Of a DNA stretch of 64,000 nt, positions 16,971 through 25,261 are shown piece by piece. Made by a program: the position numbers and the translations under genes. This stretch comes from Streptomyces cellulosae. GTDB lineage: Bacteria; Actinomycetota; Actinomycetes; Streptomycetales; Streptomycetaceae. The stretch spans positions 62,001-126,000 of the forward strand of contig NZ_JOEV01000021.1 of NCBI RefSeq assembly GCF_000721105.1. The letters run 5' to 3'. The notes under the pieces are model-generated. The model was given only the letters and a program-made list of their open reading frames with translations. It was not told the DNA's origin and did no database searches. Position 1 is the first letter of the stretch, and every line of letters starts with the position of its first letter.

Positions 16971-17281
16971 CCGGTCAACGGTAGCGGGTGGCCCGTCGGC
17001 CGGGTGCCCGCCAGGCGAACGGAGGGTTTCCCAGGGCGGACGCATGAATTTCCTCCGGCGGACCCTGGCGGCCCTGGCGAGGTCAGGCCCGCACCTGCCT
17101 CACCTGCCGGGCCGGCCGGGACGTCCTGCGCGAGTACGGCGACCGCCTGTGCTCCGAAGCGGAGAACCGTCGGTGGAGAACCCGTGCGTGGGTGAGCCGA
17201 CCTGACACACCCGCACGCCGCCCACCCTGCGCTAACGTCGAGTCGCGGGGTATCCAAGGCACCGACCCCGGAGGGGACTTC

Positions 17282-18379
17282 GTGGGTATCGAGAGCGACC
17301 AGGTCGTCTACGAGTATCTGAGCCGCGTCGGCGACGTGGCCCAGCAGCGGCAGCTGCCGTCGTCCATCCGGATGCGCCTGGTCTCCGAACTGCGCAACGA
17401 GATCGACCGGCGGCGCGCGAAAGCCACCGTCGACAGTCCCGCCGCGGTCCGCCGCATCATCGCCCGGCTCGGCAGCCCCCATGAGGTCGTCGACGCGGCG
17501 GGCGGCAGTACGGCCGGGGGCGCCCCTCAGGCCCCGGCCGCCGCCGTGCCCGTACAGCCGGACGGGGGCGACGGGAACGTCGAGACCGAGGACACCGGCC
17601 GGTCCAAGCGGCTGCGGCGGGCCGTACCGCGCCCCCGCCCGGCCGAGACCTCCCCGCAGCCCGCCGCGCCCGAGAACACGTCCTCGCCCCACCTCGCGGG
17701 CCTGGACGAGCTCGGGGACAGCCTGTCCCAGCCCGACTGGTGGCGGGTGGACAGCAGCCCGTTCGGGGTCGGGGACAGCGTGCCCGGCTTCGTCGGCGGC
17801 GTGGAGATCCCGGAACTCCTCAAGCCCCCGCCGCCGAAGGAGCCGCCCGCCCCGGAGAAGGAGGCCGCGGCGTCGCCCGCCCCGGTCGTGGAGAAGGCCG
17901 CCGGGAAGCCCCGGCAGACCTGGTGGAAGACGCGGAAGAGCGGCGCCGGGGCGGGGGCCGGGGGGAGCGCGCCCACCGCCCCGGCCGGGGAAGCGGTCGT
18001 ACCCACCCGGCGCCGGCTCCTTCCCCTGCGTGGCACGGCCGGCGGCTGGAGCAACCCCTTCCTCCTCCTCGCCGCCGGTCTCCTCGTCGCGGGCGCCGTC
18101 CTCGGCAACTGGATCGCCCTCGTCCTGGGCTGGGCCATCGCCTACGCCTCCCGCCGCCTGACCGACGCCGAGACCAAGTGGGCCGTCGTGATCCTGCCCG
18201 GGCTCTCCCTCACGGCCGGCGTCGTCTGGCTCTGGGGCCGCACCGAGGGCCGTTGGGGCCGGCCCATCCCCGAGGACCACATGAGCACCGCGATCGCCGA
18301 GACCTGGCCCTGGGTGGTCCGGGGCGCGGCCGTGGCGTCGGCGCTGTTCCTGGTGTGGCGGTCACAGCGGCGGAGGTAG
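17282..18379 (+). CDS. multi-pass membrane protein with HAAS-like N-terminal domain
   Basis: 365 residues from the GTG at 17282, with GGAGGGG 8-9 nt upstream. Residues 1 to about 75 form a helical domain (VVYEYLSRVGDVAQQ, then LVSELRNEIDRRR, then VRRIIARLGSPHEVVDAA) like the HAAS/DUF1700 signalling module found with PadR regulators. A long Pro/Ala/Glu-rich linker follows. Three hydrophobic segments occupy the last 110 residues (FLLLAAGLLVAGAVLG, WAVVILPGLSLTAGVVW, VVRGAAVASALFLVW). The 310-bp gap before it holds its promoter and that of the divergent large gene; no other gene is evident there. Function unknown. Confidence 0.82.
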   Translation: MGIESDQVVYEYLSRVGDVAQQRQLPSSIRMRLVSELRNEIDRRRAKATVDSPAAVRRIIARLGSPHEVVDAAGGSTAGGAPQAPAAAVPVQPDGGDGNVETEDTGRSKRLRRAVPRPRPAETSPQPAAPENTSSPHLAGLDELGDSLSQPDWWRVDSSPFGVGDSVPGFVGGVEIPELLKPPPPKEPPAPEKEAAASPAPVVEKAAGKPRQTWWKTRKSGAGAGAGGSAPTAPAGEAVVPTRRRLLPLRGTAGGWSNPFLLLAAGLLVAGAVLGNWIALVLGWAIAYASRRLTDAETKWAVVILPGLSLTAGVVWLWGRTEGRWGRPIPEDHMSTAIAETWPWVVRGAAVASALFLVWRSQRRR

Positions 18380-18453
18380 GCAGGGATCAGCCGCAGCCGG
18401 ACCGCCACAGGCCGGACGCCTGACGGTCACCGGGGCTGGGCAGAATGATCCCC

Positions 18454-19086
18454 ATGCCCTCCGCGACCTCCTCCGCCCCCACCGTCGGCTTCGACCTCGA
18501 CATGACGCTCATCGACTCCCGGCCCGGCATCCGCGCCTGCTACCAGGCGCTGGCCGAGCGTACGGGGACGTACATCGACGCCGACCAGGCGGTCACGCGG
18601 CTCGGGCCGCCGCTCGCCGAGGAGCTGATCCGCTGGTTCCCGGCGGAGGCGGTGCCGGCCATGGCGGACCTCTACCGCGAGATGTACCCCGCGATCGCGA
18701 TCGGGCCGACGCCCGCGCTGCCCGGTGCCCGCGAGGCGATCGCAGCGGTGCGCACGGCCGGCGGGCGGGCCCTCGTGGTCACCGCCAAGCACGAGCCCAA
18801 CGCCAAACTGCACCTGGAGCACCTGGGCATCGAGCCGGACGCGGTCGTCGGAGACCTGTGGGCGGAGCAGAAGGCACAGGCGCTGCGCGAGCACGGCGCG
18901 GGCGTCTACGTCGGCGACCACTTCGGGGACATCCGGGGCGCCCGGGCCGCCGACGCGCTCGCGGTCGCCGTGGCCACGGGGCCGTACGGCATGGACGAGC
19001 TGGCCGCGGCCGGCGCGGACGTCGTCCTCACCGACCTCACTCAGTTCCCGGACTGGCTCGCGTCCTACCGCTCGGACCGCGCCTGA
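18454..19086 (+). CDS. HAD-superfamily hydrolase (phosphatase-like)
   Basis: 210 residues from the ATG at 18454; an in-frame ATG three codons earlier is possible. CAGAAT 7 nt before 18454 would fit a leaderless start. Motif I is VGFDLDMTLIDS (nucleophile Asp14), motif II is LVVTAK, and motif III/IV is VYVGDHFGDIRGARAA. An alpha-helical cap lies between motifs I and II, as in phosphoglycolate phosphatase-like subfamily IA enzymes. The substrate is not predictable. Its 3' end overlaps the convergent membrane-protein gene by 22 bp. Confidence 0.92.
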   Translation: MPSATSSAPTVGFDLDMTLIDSRPGIRACYQALAERTGTYIDADQAVTRLGPPLAEELIRWFPAEAVPAMADLYREMYPAIAIGPTPALPGAREAIAAVRTAGGRALVVTAKHEPNAKLHLEHLGIEPDAVVGDLWAEQKAQALREHGAGVYVGDHFGDIRGARAADALAVAVATGPYGMDELAAAGADVVLTDLTQFPDWLASYRSDRA

Positions 19087-19313
19087 CGGCGACCCGCGGC
19101 GATCGAGCGGAGCACCCCTGCCCCGGCCAGCAGGAAGCCCACGCCCATCAGCATGCTCAGCCCGAACATGTACGTCGGAAAAGGCGTCGTGTCGAGAAGG
19201 AACGGGGCCACGGTGACGAGAGTGGCCACGGCGCCGATGAAGAAGACGACCGCACCGGTACGGATCAGTCGGTCACCGGGCTCGGCGGAATTCGTTTGGG
19301 TTTTGTCACGCAC
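19065..19313 (-). CDS. small two-TM membrane protein, 82 aa
   Basis: Read from the GTG at 19313, with TACCCT as a -10 hexamer 6 nt upstream and no SD (leaderless pattern). It has two hydrophobic helices, RTGAVVFFIGAVATLVTVAPFL and MFGLSMLMGVGFLLAGAGVL, with basic tails inside. Conserved-looking but unnamed. It is convergent with the HAD gene and divergent from the cold-shock gene. Confidence 0.72.
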   Translation of the reverse strand: MRDKTQTNSAEPGDRLIRTGAVVFFIGAVATLVTVAPFLLDTTPFPTYMFGLSMLMGVGFLLAGAGVLRSIAAGRRQARSER

Positions 19314-19358
19314 CGGACCAGGGTAGTTCCCTGCGCGAAGGAACAACCGGGTGACGTC

Positions 19359-19386
19359 TTGTCACCGGCACCGAGACCATTAGCCT
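19359..19386 (+). promoter_or_regulatory. sigma-70-type promoter of the cold-shock gene
   Basis: TTGTCA at 19359-19364 and TAGCCT at 19381-19386 are separated by 16 nt, a good vegetative promoter. Initiation near 19393 would give an untranslated leader of about 85 nt, a length often seen on cold-shock mRNAs. Confidence 0.6.
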
Positions 19387-19477
19387 TGGTACCGGCGGGT
19401 CCCGACGACCCGCCCAAGTGCTATCAAGAGCCGTTTCCAGAAGCATTTTCCCGACGAGTACGAGGACGAGGACAGAC

Positions 19478-19861
19478 GTGCCTACCGGCAAAGTCAAGTG
19501 GTTCAACAGCGAGAAGGGCTTCGGCTTTCTCTCCCGTGACGACGGCGGCGACGTCTTCGTCCATTCCTCGGTCCTGCCCGCCGGAGTCGAGGTACTCAAG
19601 CCGGGGCAGCGAGTGGAGTTCGGAGTGGTCGCCGGGCAGCGCGGTGACCAGGCACTTTCCGTGACGGTTCTCGATCCGACGCCCTCCGTCGCCGCCGCGA
19701 CCCGCAAGAAGCCGGACGAACTCGCCTCCATCGTCCAGGATCTGACGACTCTCCTGGAGAACATCACCCCGATGCTGGAGAAGGGCCGTTACCCCGACAA
19801 GGTCTCCGGCAAGAAGATCGCCGGTCTGCTGCGCGCGGTCGCCGACCAGTTGGACGTGTGA
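19478..19861 (+). CDS. cold-shock domain protein with C-terminal extension
   Basis: 127 residues from the GTG at 19478, after GAGGAC. Residues 1-65 are a cold-shock domain with both RNA-binding motifs, [12 protein letters not shown] (RNP1) and VFVHSSVL (RNP2). The C-terminal 60 residues form a predicted helical extension ([31 protein letters not shown]) that ordinary 67-residue CspA proteins lack. The known role of the domain is RNA chaperoning and antitermination. The extension could dimerise or bind a partner (inference). Confidence 0.95.
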   Translation: MPTGKVKWFNSEKGFGFLSRDDGGDVFVHSSVLPAGVEVLKPGQRVEFGVVAGQRGDQALSVTVLDPTPSVAAATRKKPDELASIVQDLTTLLENITPMLEKGRYPDKVSGKKIAGLLRAVADQLDV

Positions 19862-19904
19862 CCGCGCCTCAGCGGAAACCTCGGGGGGAAACCTCGCGGG
19901 AGCC

Positions 19905-20789
19905 TCAGGGGAAATCGAGCGCGTTCGGGCCGAGGGGCGGTACCAGCCCCTCGGCCGCAGCACGGGTGAGCAGGCCCCGGATCGCCGCATAGCCGTTCTC
20001 GCCGAGGTCGGCGGTGAACTCGTTGACGTACAGCCCGATGTGCTGGTCGGCGACGGCCGGGTCCATTTCCTGGGCGTTTTCCATGACATATGGGCGGGAA
20101 ACCTCGGGATCGTCCCAGGCCGCCCGGACGGACGTACGAATGGAATCGGCCAGCAGCGTCAGCGTTTCCGTGCCAAGAGAGCGCTTCGCGATGATGGCGC
20201 CCAGCGGGATCGGCAGCCCCGTCGTCGACTCCCAGTGCTCGCCCATGTCCGCGAGCTTGTGCAGGCCGTAGTTCTGGTAGGTGAAACGCGCCTCGTGGAT
20301 GACGAGTCCCGCATCCACCTTCCCGTCCCGCACGGCGGGCATGATCTCGTGGAACGGCAAGACCACGATCTCACCGACCGGGCCGGGGAGCGTGTCGGCG
20401 GCCCACAGGCGGAACAGCAGGTACGCCGTCGACCTCTCGCTGGGCACGGCGACCGTACGGCCGGTGAGTCCCCCACTGCCGAAAGCGTGGGAGGTGCCCC
20501 CAGCCTCCGCCTCCCGTGCCAGCACCAGCGGGCCGCAGCCCCGGCCCAGCGCGCCCCCGCAGGGCAGCAGGGCGTACTCGCCGAGGACGTACGGCAGCAC
20601 GGCGTACGACACCTTCAGCACGTCCGACTCGCCGCGCTCGGCCATGCCGTTGGTGATGTCGATGTCCGCGAACGTCACGTCGAGCGAGGGAGCGCCCGGC
20701 ACCCGGCCGTGGGCCAGGGCGTCGAAGACGAAGGTGTCGTTCGGGCAGGGGGAGTAGGCGATCTGCAGTGGCTCAGTGATTGCGGTCAT
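19905..20789 (-). CDS. mqnD: 1,4-dihydroxy-6-naphthoate synthase MqnD
   Basis: 294 residues with the MqnA/MqnD periplasmic-binding-like fold: IAYSPCPNDTFVFDALAHG at the N terminus (the PCPND motif is diagnostic), then SERSTAYLLFRLWA and VIHEARFTYQNYGLHKLADMG. It converts cyclic dehypoxanthine futalosine to 1,4-dihydroxy-6-naphthoate in the futalosine menaquinone pathway used by streptomycetes. Its start overlaps the end of mqnB by 17 bp, so the two are coupled. An insertion of about 16 residues (about 93-108, REAEAGGTSHAFGSGG) is encoded by a repeat-like element; see the repeat entry. Confidence 0.97.
   Translation of the reverse strand: MTAITEPLQIAYSPCPNDTFVFDALAHGRVPGAPSLDVTFADIDITNGMAERGESDVLKVSYAVLPYVLGEYALLPCGGALGRGCGPLVLAREAEAGGTSHAFGSGGLTGRTVAVPSERSTAYLLFRLWAADTLPGPVGEIVVLPFHEIMPAVRDGKVDAGLVIHEARFTYQNYGLHKLADMGEHWESTTGLPIPLGAIIAKRSLGTETLTLLADSIRTSVRAAWDDPEVSRPYVMENAQEMDPAVADQHIGLYVNEFTADLGENGYAAIRGLLTRAAAEGLVPPLGPNALDFP
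20468..20513. repeat. REP-like GC-rich element inside mqnD, in frame
   Basis: CCCCCACTGCCGAAAGCGTG followed by GGAGGTGCCCCCAGCCTCC has the form of a short dispersed element I recall from Streptomyces intergenic regions (GGGGGCACCTCCC with a facing GTGGGGGAG). Arms CCCCCAC and GTGGGAGG can pair. Here it lies within codons 93-108 of mqnD without breaking the frame. The dispersed-copy claim needs a genome search. Confidence 0.5.
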
Positions 20790-21492
20790 GTGTCTTCCAA
20801 CTCTCCATTGCGGGCGCGAGCTTCCCGAAGCCGGCCGTGAGGGCGGTCAGGGCGTCGCCGATGCGCCAGGCGGCGCGGTCGCGCGGGCCGACCGGGTTGG
20901 AGACCGCGCGCAGTTCCAGCACCGGCACACCGTGCGCGGCGGCGGCCTCGGCGACCCCGAAGCCCTCCATGGCCTCGGCGAGGGCCCGGGGGTGGCGGGC
21001 GCGCAGTGCGGTGGCCCGGGCGGCGGTGCCGGTCACCGTCGACACGGTCAGCACGGTGCCGACGCGCGCTCCGGTCGCCGACACGACCTCTCGTACGAGT
21101 GATTCCGGCGGACGGTGGGTGACGGTCCCGAAGCCCAGCTCGGTCACCGGTACAAACCCGTCGGGCGTGTCGGCGCCCAGGTCGGCCGCGGTGATCTCGT
21201 CGGCGACGACGAGCGAGCCGAGGGGCGCGTCCGGCAGGAATCCGCCGCCGATCCCGGCGGAGACGACCAGACCGTAGGGGGCGCCGTCGAGGGCGGCGGC
21301 GGTGAGGGCGGTGGCGGTGGAGGCGGCGGCGAGGGCGGGGCCGACACCGGCGGCGAGGAGGTCGTACCCTCCCGGCAGCCGCTGGAGGACCACGCCCGGA
21401 AGCGGCACCTCCCGCGCGGGCACGGGACCCGGGAACGCGCGAGCCACCGCGTCCCGTTCGACCGGGACCGCGGTGGCTACGAGGACGCGCAT
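20773..21492 (-). CDS. mqnB: futalosine hydrolase MqnB
   Basis: 239 residues of the PNP/MTAN nucleosidase fold: LVATAVPVERDAVA at the N terminus, LVVSAGIGGGF and LVVADEITAADLG in the middle, and EAMEGFGVAEAAAAHGVPVLELRAVSNPVGPR near the C terminus (substrate-binding Met-Glu and the catalytic SNP-x-x-x-R region). It releases hypoxanthine from futalosine in menaquinone synthesis. mqnB-mqnD adjacency is known from S. coelicolor. Only these two of the pathway's genes lie in this window. Confidence 0.96.
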   Translation of the reverse strand: MRVLVATAVPVERDAVARAFPGPVPAREVPLPGVVLQRLPGGYDLLAAGVGPALAAASTATALTAAALDGAPYGLVVSAGIGGGFLPDAPLGSLVVADEITAADLGADTPDGFVPVTELGFGTVTHRPPESLVREVVSATGARVGTVLTVSTVTGTAARATALRARHPRALAEAMEGFGVAEAAAAHGVPVLELRAVSNPVGPRDRAAWRIGDALTALTAGFGKLAPAMESWKTHDRNH

Positions 21493-21523
21493 GACGGTAC
21501 GCAGACGCTGACGCGAGCGCCGC

Positions 21524-22018
21524 TCAGGCGTCCGCGTTCTGCAGCTTGAAGTTCCACACGCCCTTGAACTCGTTGCTCTGGGCGGCCTTGTTCTGCTGGA
21601 CGATGCTGATGTACAGCGTCTTCGGCGCGGCCTGCCCCTGCTGGTCGGCGAACAGGTCGACGCCCTGGAAGGAGTAGTACGTCTTCTTGTACACGCTGGT
21701 GACCTGCTGGCCGTTGATCCACAGAGCCCAGCCCGTGTCCGCGATCTCCGGGTCGACGCCGATGCGCAGCGTCTCGCTCTGCGGCACCTCGATCGCGTCC
21801 GACGCCTTCTTCAGCGCGCACTTGGTGGCCTCTTGGCGGCCGATGTCCTTGCCGTCGTCGTAGCACTTGGCCTCGGCGCTCACCGAGTGGCTGCCCACCG
21901 TGACGGTGACGCGCGGCGTCGGCTTGTCGCAGGCCGACAGGACGAGCAGTCCGGCGGATACGGCGCCGGCGGCGGCGACAGCGCGGCGGCGTCGCACAGC
22001 GGATTGCATCGTGGTCAT
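21524..22018 (-). CDS. DUF2771-family lipoprotein
   Basis: 164 residues with a lipoprotein signal: basic QSAVRRRRAVA, a hydrophobic stretch, then LVLSAC with the lipobox Cys at about residue 30. The mature part is a beta-rich domain (RVTVTVGSHSVSAEAKCYDDGK, later LRIGVDPEIADTGWALWING). The two Cys of the mature part (AKCYDD and TKCALKK) could form a disulfide outside the membrane. It follows the mqn pair in the same direction with a 31-bp gap. The function of the family is unknown. Confidence 0.88.
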   Translation of the reverse strand: MTTMQSAVRRRRAVAAAGAVSAGLLVLSACDKPTPRVTVTVGSHSVSAEAKCYDDGKDIGRQEATKCALKKASDAIEVPQSETLRIGVDPEIADTGWALWINGQQVTSVYKKTYYSFQGVDLFADQQGQAAPKTLYISIVQQNKAAQSNEFKGVWNFKLQNADA

Positions 22019-22315
22019 GGCCGAAGGCTATCGGGCGCGCCCACCGGCGCTTCCACGCGGGGTACGCGGCGTGCCCGATCGGGGGTGCGTTGTGATCCAC
22101 GGGGGCTCTCGCCGCGCCGGCGGCGGCGGTGCCCGCGTCGTCCGGGTCGGTGCCCGCGTCGTCGGGGGTCCCCGCGTCGTCAGGGGCCTCTGCGTGGGCC
22201 GGGATGCCACCCGATGCCGACGATGGCGGTCTTATGGCGCCGGGGGTGCAGGGAGGCTGTCCGGGATGGTCAGCGTGGCGCCTGCGGACATTCCCTGCCC
22301 CGCCCGCGACGCTCC
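22019..22315. other. intergenic region with short CCCGCGTCGTC repeats
   Basis: No gene is supported here. Near 22132-22195 the sequence carries three close copies of a CCCGCGTCGTC-GGG unit spaced 15-18 bp. The open frame across them is antisense-like, with biased low-complexity translation. It may hold the promoter of the lipoprotein gene at its left end and the terminator of the MFS gene at its right end, but I cannot point to either. Confidence 0.5.
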
Positions 22316-23785
22316 CTACGCCACCCGTGGCTTGGCCGCTGTGCCGTGGCGGGCCGAGGTCAGGAGGCCCTTGACGGTGGTCAGCCAGCCGATGGCGACG
22401 AAGGCGGCGCCCACGAACAGGCCCAGGGTGCCGTTGAGGGGCATCACTATGCCGACCGCGCCCCCGAACACCCAGGCCATCTGCAGCAGCGTCTCGGAGC
22501 GGGCGAACGCCGACGTACGTACCTGCTCGGGTACGTCCCGCTGGATCAGCGCGTCCAGGGACAGCTTGGCGAGTGCCTGTGAGAACCCGGCGACCGCAGC
22601 CAGGCACGCCACCAGGAACGCGCCGAAGAAGATGGCCGCCGTGACGGCCGTGCCCAGTACGACCGCCACCACCGTCACGATGATGATCTCCGGCGCCCTC
22701 GACTTGAGCCACGCCCCGACCGCCGTACCGATCGCGTTGCCCGCGCCGGCCGAGACGCCCACTATCCCCAGCGACACCGCCGCGCTCTCGCCGGTGAGCG
22801 GATGCTCCCGCAGCAGGAAGGCGAGGAAGAAGATCAGGAAGCCGGAGAGGCAGCGCAGGGCGGCGTTGGCGCCGAGGGCGTGGGTGACGGCGATGCCGAC
22901 CGTGCGCAGCCCGGGCCGCTTGACCGGCTTGAGGTGCGGCCCGTGCAGGTGCTTCTCGTCCGCCGCGAGCAGCGCGACGTCCTCGCCCTTGGCCGAGTCG
23001 ACCTTCGGCGGCAGGGTGAAGGACAGGAACGTACCCGCGACGAAGATCACGAAGGCGCCGTAGAGCGGCCAGCGCGGTCCGATCGCCTGGAGCCCCGCCC
23101 CGATCGGCGCCGCGATCCCGGTCGCCAGCAGCCCGCCGAGGGTGACCCGCGAGTTGGCCTTCACGAGGGAGAACCCGGGCGGCAGGAGACGGGGCACGAC
23201 GGCACTTCTCACGACGCCGTACGCCTTCGACGCGACCAGGACGCAGAGCGCGGCCGGGTACATCTCGATGCTGCCGTTGATCACCGCGCCCGACAGGACG
23301 AGCGCGAGCAGCGCCCGGGCGAGCATCGCGCCCGCCATCGCCGCGCGGCGGCCGTGCGGAAGACGGTCGAGGAGGGGGCCGATCACCGGGGCGAGGACCG
23401 TGAAGGGCGCCATGGTGATGGCGAGGTAGAGGGCGACGCGGCCGCGGGCCTCGTCCGTGGGCACGGAGAAGAACACGGTGGAGGCGAGCGCGATGGTGAT
23501 CATCACATCGCCGGCGCCGTTCACCCCGTGCAGTTCGATCAGCTTGCCGAGCCCGGACTCACCGGCCCCGTGCGCGTGGGTCACCTTGCGGATGCCGCGG
23601 GCAGGGCCGGTGACGGGAAGGTGCAGGGCGCGGCCCATCGAGCGGAGGGAGCCGTTCATCCGGCCCGAACCGCCGCCTCGACCGCTCCCCTTGCTCCCCT
23701 TGTTTCCCTTGGTCCCTTTGATCCCTTTGAGCCCTCTGGACCCACCGATCCCGGTGGCACCTTGGGGCGTCTTCGCGGTTGCCAC
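22316..23785 (-). CDS. MFS transporter with collagen-like GxK N-terminal tail
   Basis: 489 residues from the GTG at 23785, with TATGAC as a -10 hexamer 4 nt upstream and no SD (leaderless); the open frame up to 25783 is antisense to other genes. About 12 hydrophobic segments from residue 90 on, with RLPHGRRAAM in the loop 2-3 position, fit the major facilitator superfamily. Residues 17-33 are a run of Gly-x-Lys triplets (GLKGIKGTKGNKGSKG) encoded by 9-bp repeats, giving a highly basic, flexible cytoplasmic tail not usual for MFS proteins. The substrate is unknown. It diverges from the DUF3027 gene. Confidence 0.88.
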   Translation of the reverse strand: MATAKTPQGATGIGGSRGLKGIKGTKGNKGSKGSGRGGGSGRMNGSLRSMGRALHLPVTGPARGIRKVTHAHGAGESGLGKLIELHGVNGAGDVMITIALASTVFFSVPTDEARGRVALYLAITMAPFTVLAPVIGPLLDRLPHGRRAAMAGAMLARALLALVLSGAVINGSIEMYPAALCVLVASKAYGVVRSAVVPRLLPPGFSLVKANSRVTLGGLLATGIAAPIGAGLQAIGPRWPLYGAFVIFVAGTFLSFTLPPKVDSAKGEDVALLAADEKHLHGPHLKPVKRPGLRTVGIAVTHALGANAALRCLSGFLIFFLAFLLREHPLTGESAAVSLGIVGVSAGAGNAIGTAVGAWLKSRAPEIIIVTVVAVVLGTAVTAAIFFGAFLVACLAAVAGFSQALAKLSLDALIQRDVPEQVRTSAFARSETLLQMAWVFGGAVGIVMPLNGTLGLFVGAAFVAIGWLTTVKGLLTSARHGTAAKPRVA

Positions 23786-24076
23786 CCCGTCATAGTGCCC
23801 CGAGAAAGCCCTACGTAGTGCGGTTACCGCGCGTATGGACGCGCACTTGCGGCAGGGATCCGGCCGGGATCTGATCGGGAACAGTCCCGTCGGTGTAGGC
23901 CAGGCGCACGGGAGCAGGTAGCGTGCGTATCTCAGCCATCCCGCAGAATGGGTGGTAGAGGTGCGCCCGAGCGTGAGCGGGCGTGGACGTCGACGCGGTC
24001 CCCGGGTCCGCTCCGTCCGCCCCGTCGCCGGCAGGCAGACGCACCCGAGAGACGGCGTAGGAGAGAAGCGATACCT

Positions 24077-25003
24077 GTGAGCGCAGCGACCACGCGAAGC
24101 CGCATCCCTGACCGCTTGTGCGCCGAGGCCGTCGACCTCGCCCGCGCCGCCGCCGAGGAGGCCGCCGCGCCCGGCGTCGTCGGCGAGCACACGGGCCTGG
24201 TGTCCGAGGGTGACCGGGTCGTCACGCACTTCTTCGAGTGCAAGGAGCTCGGGTACCGGGGCTGGCGCTGGGCCGTCACCGTCGCCCGCGCCTCCCGCGC
24301 GAAGATCGTCACCCTGGACGAGGTGGTCCTGCTCCCCGGCCCGGACGCCCTCCTCGCCCCCGAGTGGGTGCCGTGGAGCGAACGCCTGCGGCCCGGCGAC
24401 ATGGGCCCCGGCGACCTGCTCCCCACCGACGCCGAGGACCTGCGCCTGGAGCCCGGCTACACCGGCGACGACGAGCCGCTGCCCAACGCCCCCGTCTCCG
24501 AGGAGATGGCGGAGCTGGTCGAGGCGGAGGACGCGGAGGTCACGCCGAGCGCCCCGGCGAGCCTGCCCGCCGTCCCCGCGCGCGGATCGATCGCCGCGGT
24601 CGCCGAGGAACTCGGCATGCGCCGGGCCCGGGTGCTCTCGCGTTACGGCCTGCACGTCGCCGCCGACCGGTGGGAGGAGTCGTACGGCGCGAAGACCCCC
24701 ATGGCGCAGGCCGCGCCCGCCTCGTGTGTGAGCTGTGGATTCCTTGTGCCGATCGGGGGCTCGCTGGGACAGGCCTTCGGCATCTGCGCCAACGAGTTCT
24801 CGCCGGCCGACGGCCGGCTGGTGTCGCTGGCGTACGGCTGCGGCGGGCATTCCGAGGCGGCGGTCATGCCGAAGCCGCCGCGGCCGGCTCCGCCGGTGAT
24901 CGACGAGACGACAGTGGACCCGTTCCCGCTGCGGCCGGCGCGCGATTCCGGCTCCGTACCGGACGTCTCCGACGAGGACGCGGCGGAGTTGGGGCACTCG
25001 TAG
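24077..25003 (+). CDS. DUF3027 protein with Cys-rich zinc-ribbon-like motif
   Basis: 308 residues from the GTG at 24077; GGAG lies about 15 nt upstream, a long spacing. N-terminal features are LCAEAVDLARAAAEE and DRVVTHFFECKELGYRGWRW, typical of DUF3027. A central acidic linker precedes a cysteine cluster, CVSCGFLVPIGGSLGQAFG then ICANEF and YGCGGH, four cysteines able to hold Zn. This family is actinobacterial and of unknown function. The gene ends in a heptamer repeat that begins on its stop codon. Confidence 0.88.
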   Translation: MSAATTRSRIPDRLCAEAVDLARAAAEEAAAPGVVGEHTGLVSEGDRVVTHFFECKELGYRGWRWAVTVARASRAKIVTLDEVVLLPGPDALLAPEWVPWSERLRPGDMGPGDLLPTDAEDLRLEPGYTGDDEPLPNAPVSEEMAELVEAEDAEVTPSAPASLPAVPARGSIAAVAEELGMRRARVLSRYGLHVAADRWEESYGAKTPMAQAAPASCVSCGFLVPIGGSLGQAFGICANEFSPADGRLVSLAYGCGGHSEAAVMPKPPRPAPPVIDETTVDPFPLRPARDSGSVPDVSDEDAAELGHS

Positions 25004-25058
25004 CTCGTGGCTCGTGGCTCGTGGCTCGTGGCTCGTAGCTTGTGGCTCGTGGCTCGTG
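25003..25058. repeat. eight tandem heptamers GCTCGTG
   Basis: Eight head-to-tail copies of a 7-bp unit begin on the last base of the DUF3027 stop codon; copies 5 and 6 differ by one base (GCTCGTA, GCTTGTG). A 7-bp unit is not codon-sized and the array is noncoding. Such arrays expand and contract by slippage, so length should vary between strains. Confidence 0.92.
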
Positions 25059-25261
25059 GGTTGGGTTGGGCGGGGTGCGCGTCCCCGGCGACTCCGCCCC
25101 GGTCCACCGGCGTACGCCCACTCACCACCCGACTCGGTGGGTTGCGGGGTTGACCTCGGGCGGAGCCGCAGGCGGCGCTCGCATCGGCGCGGGGCGCCCT
25201 TCGAACCGGCGTCGGCGCACCGCGCGGTACCTTCGTCGTCACGCCGATGAGGAGAGTCAAC

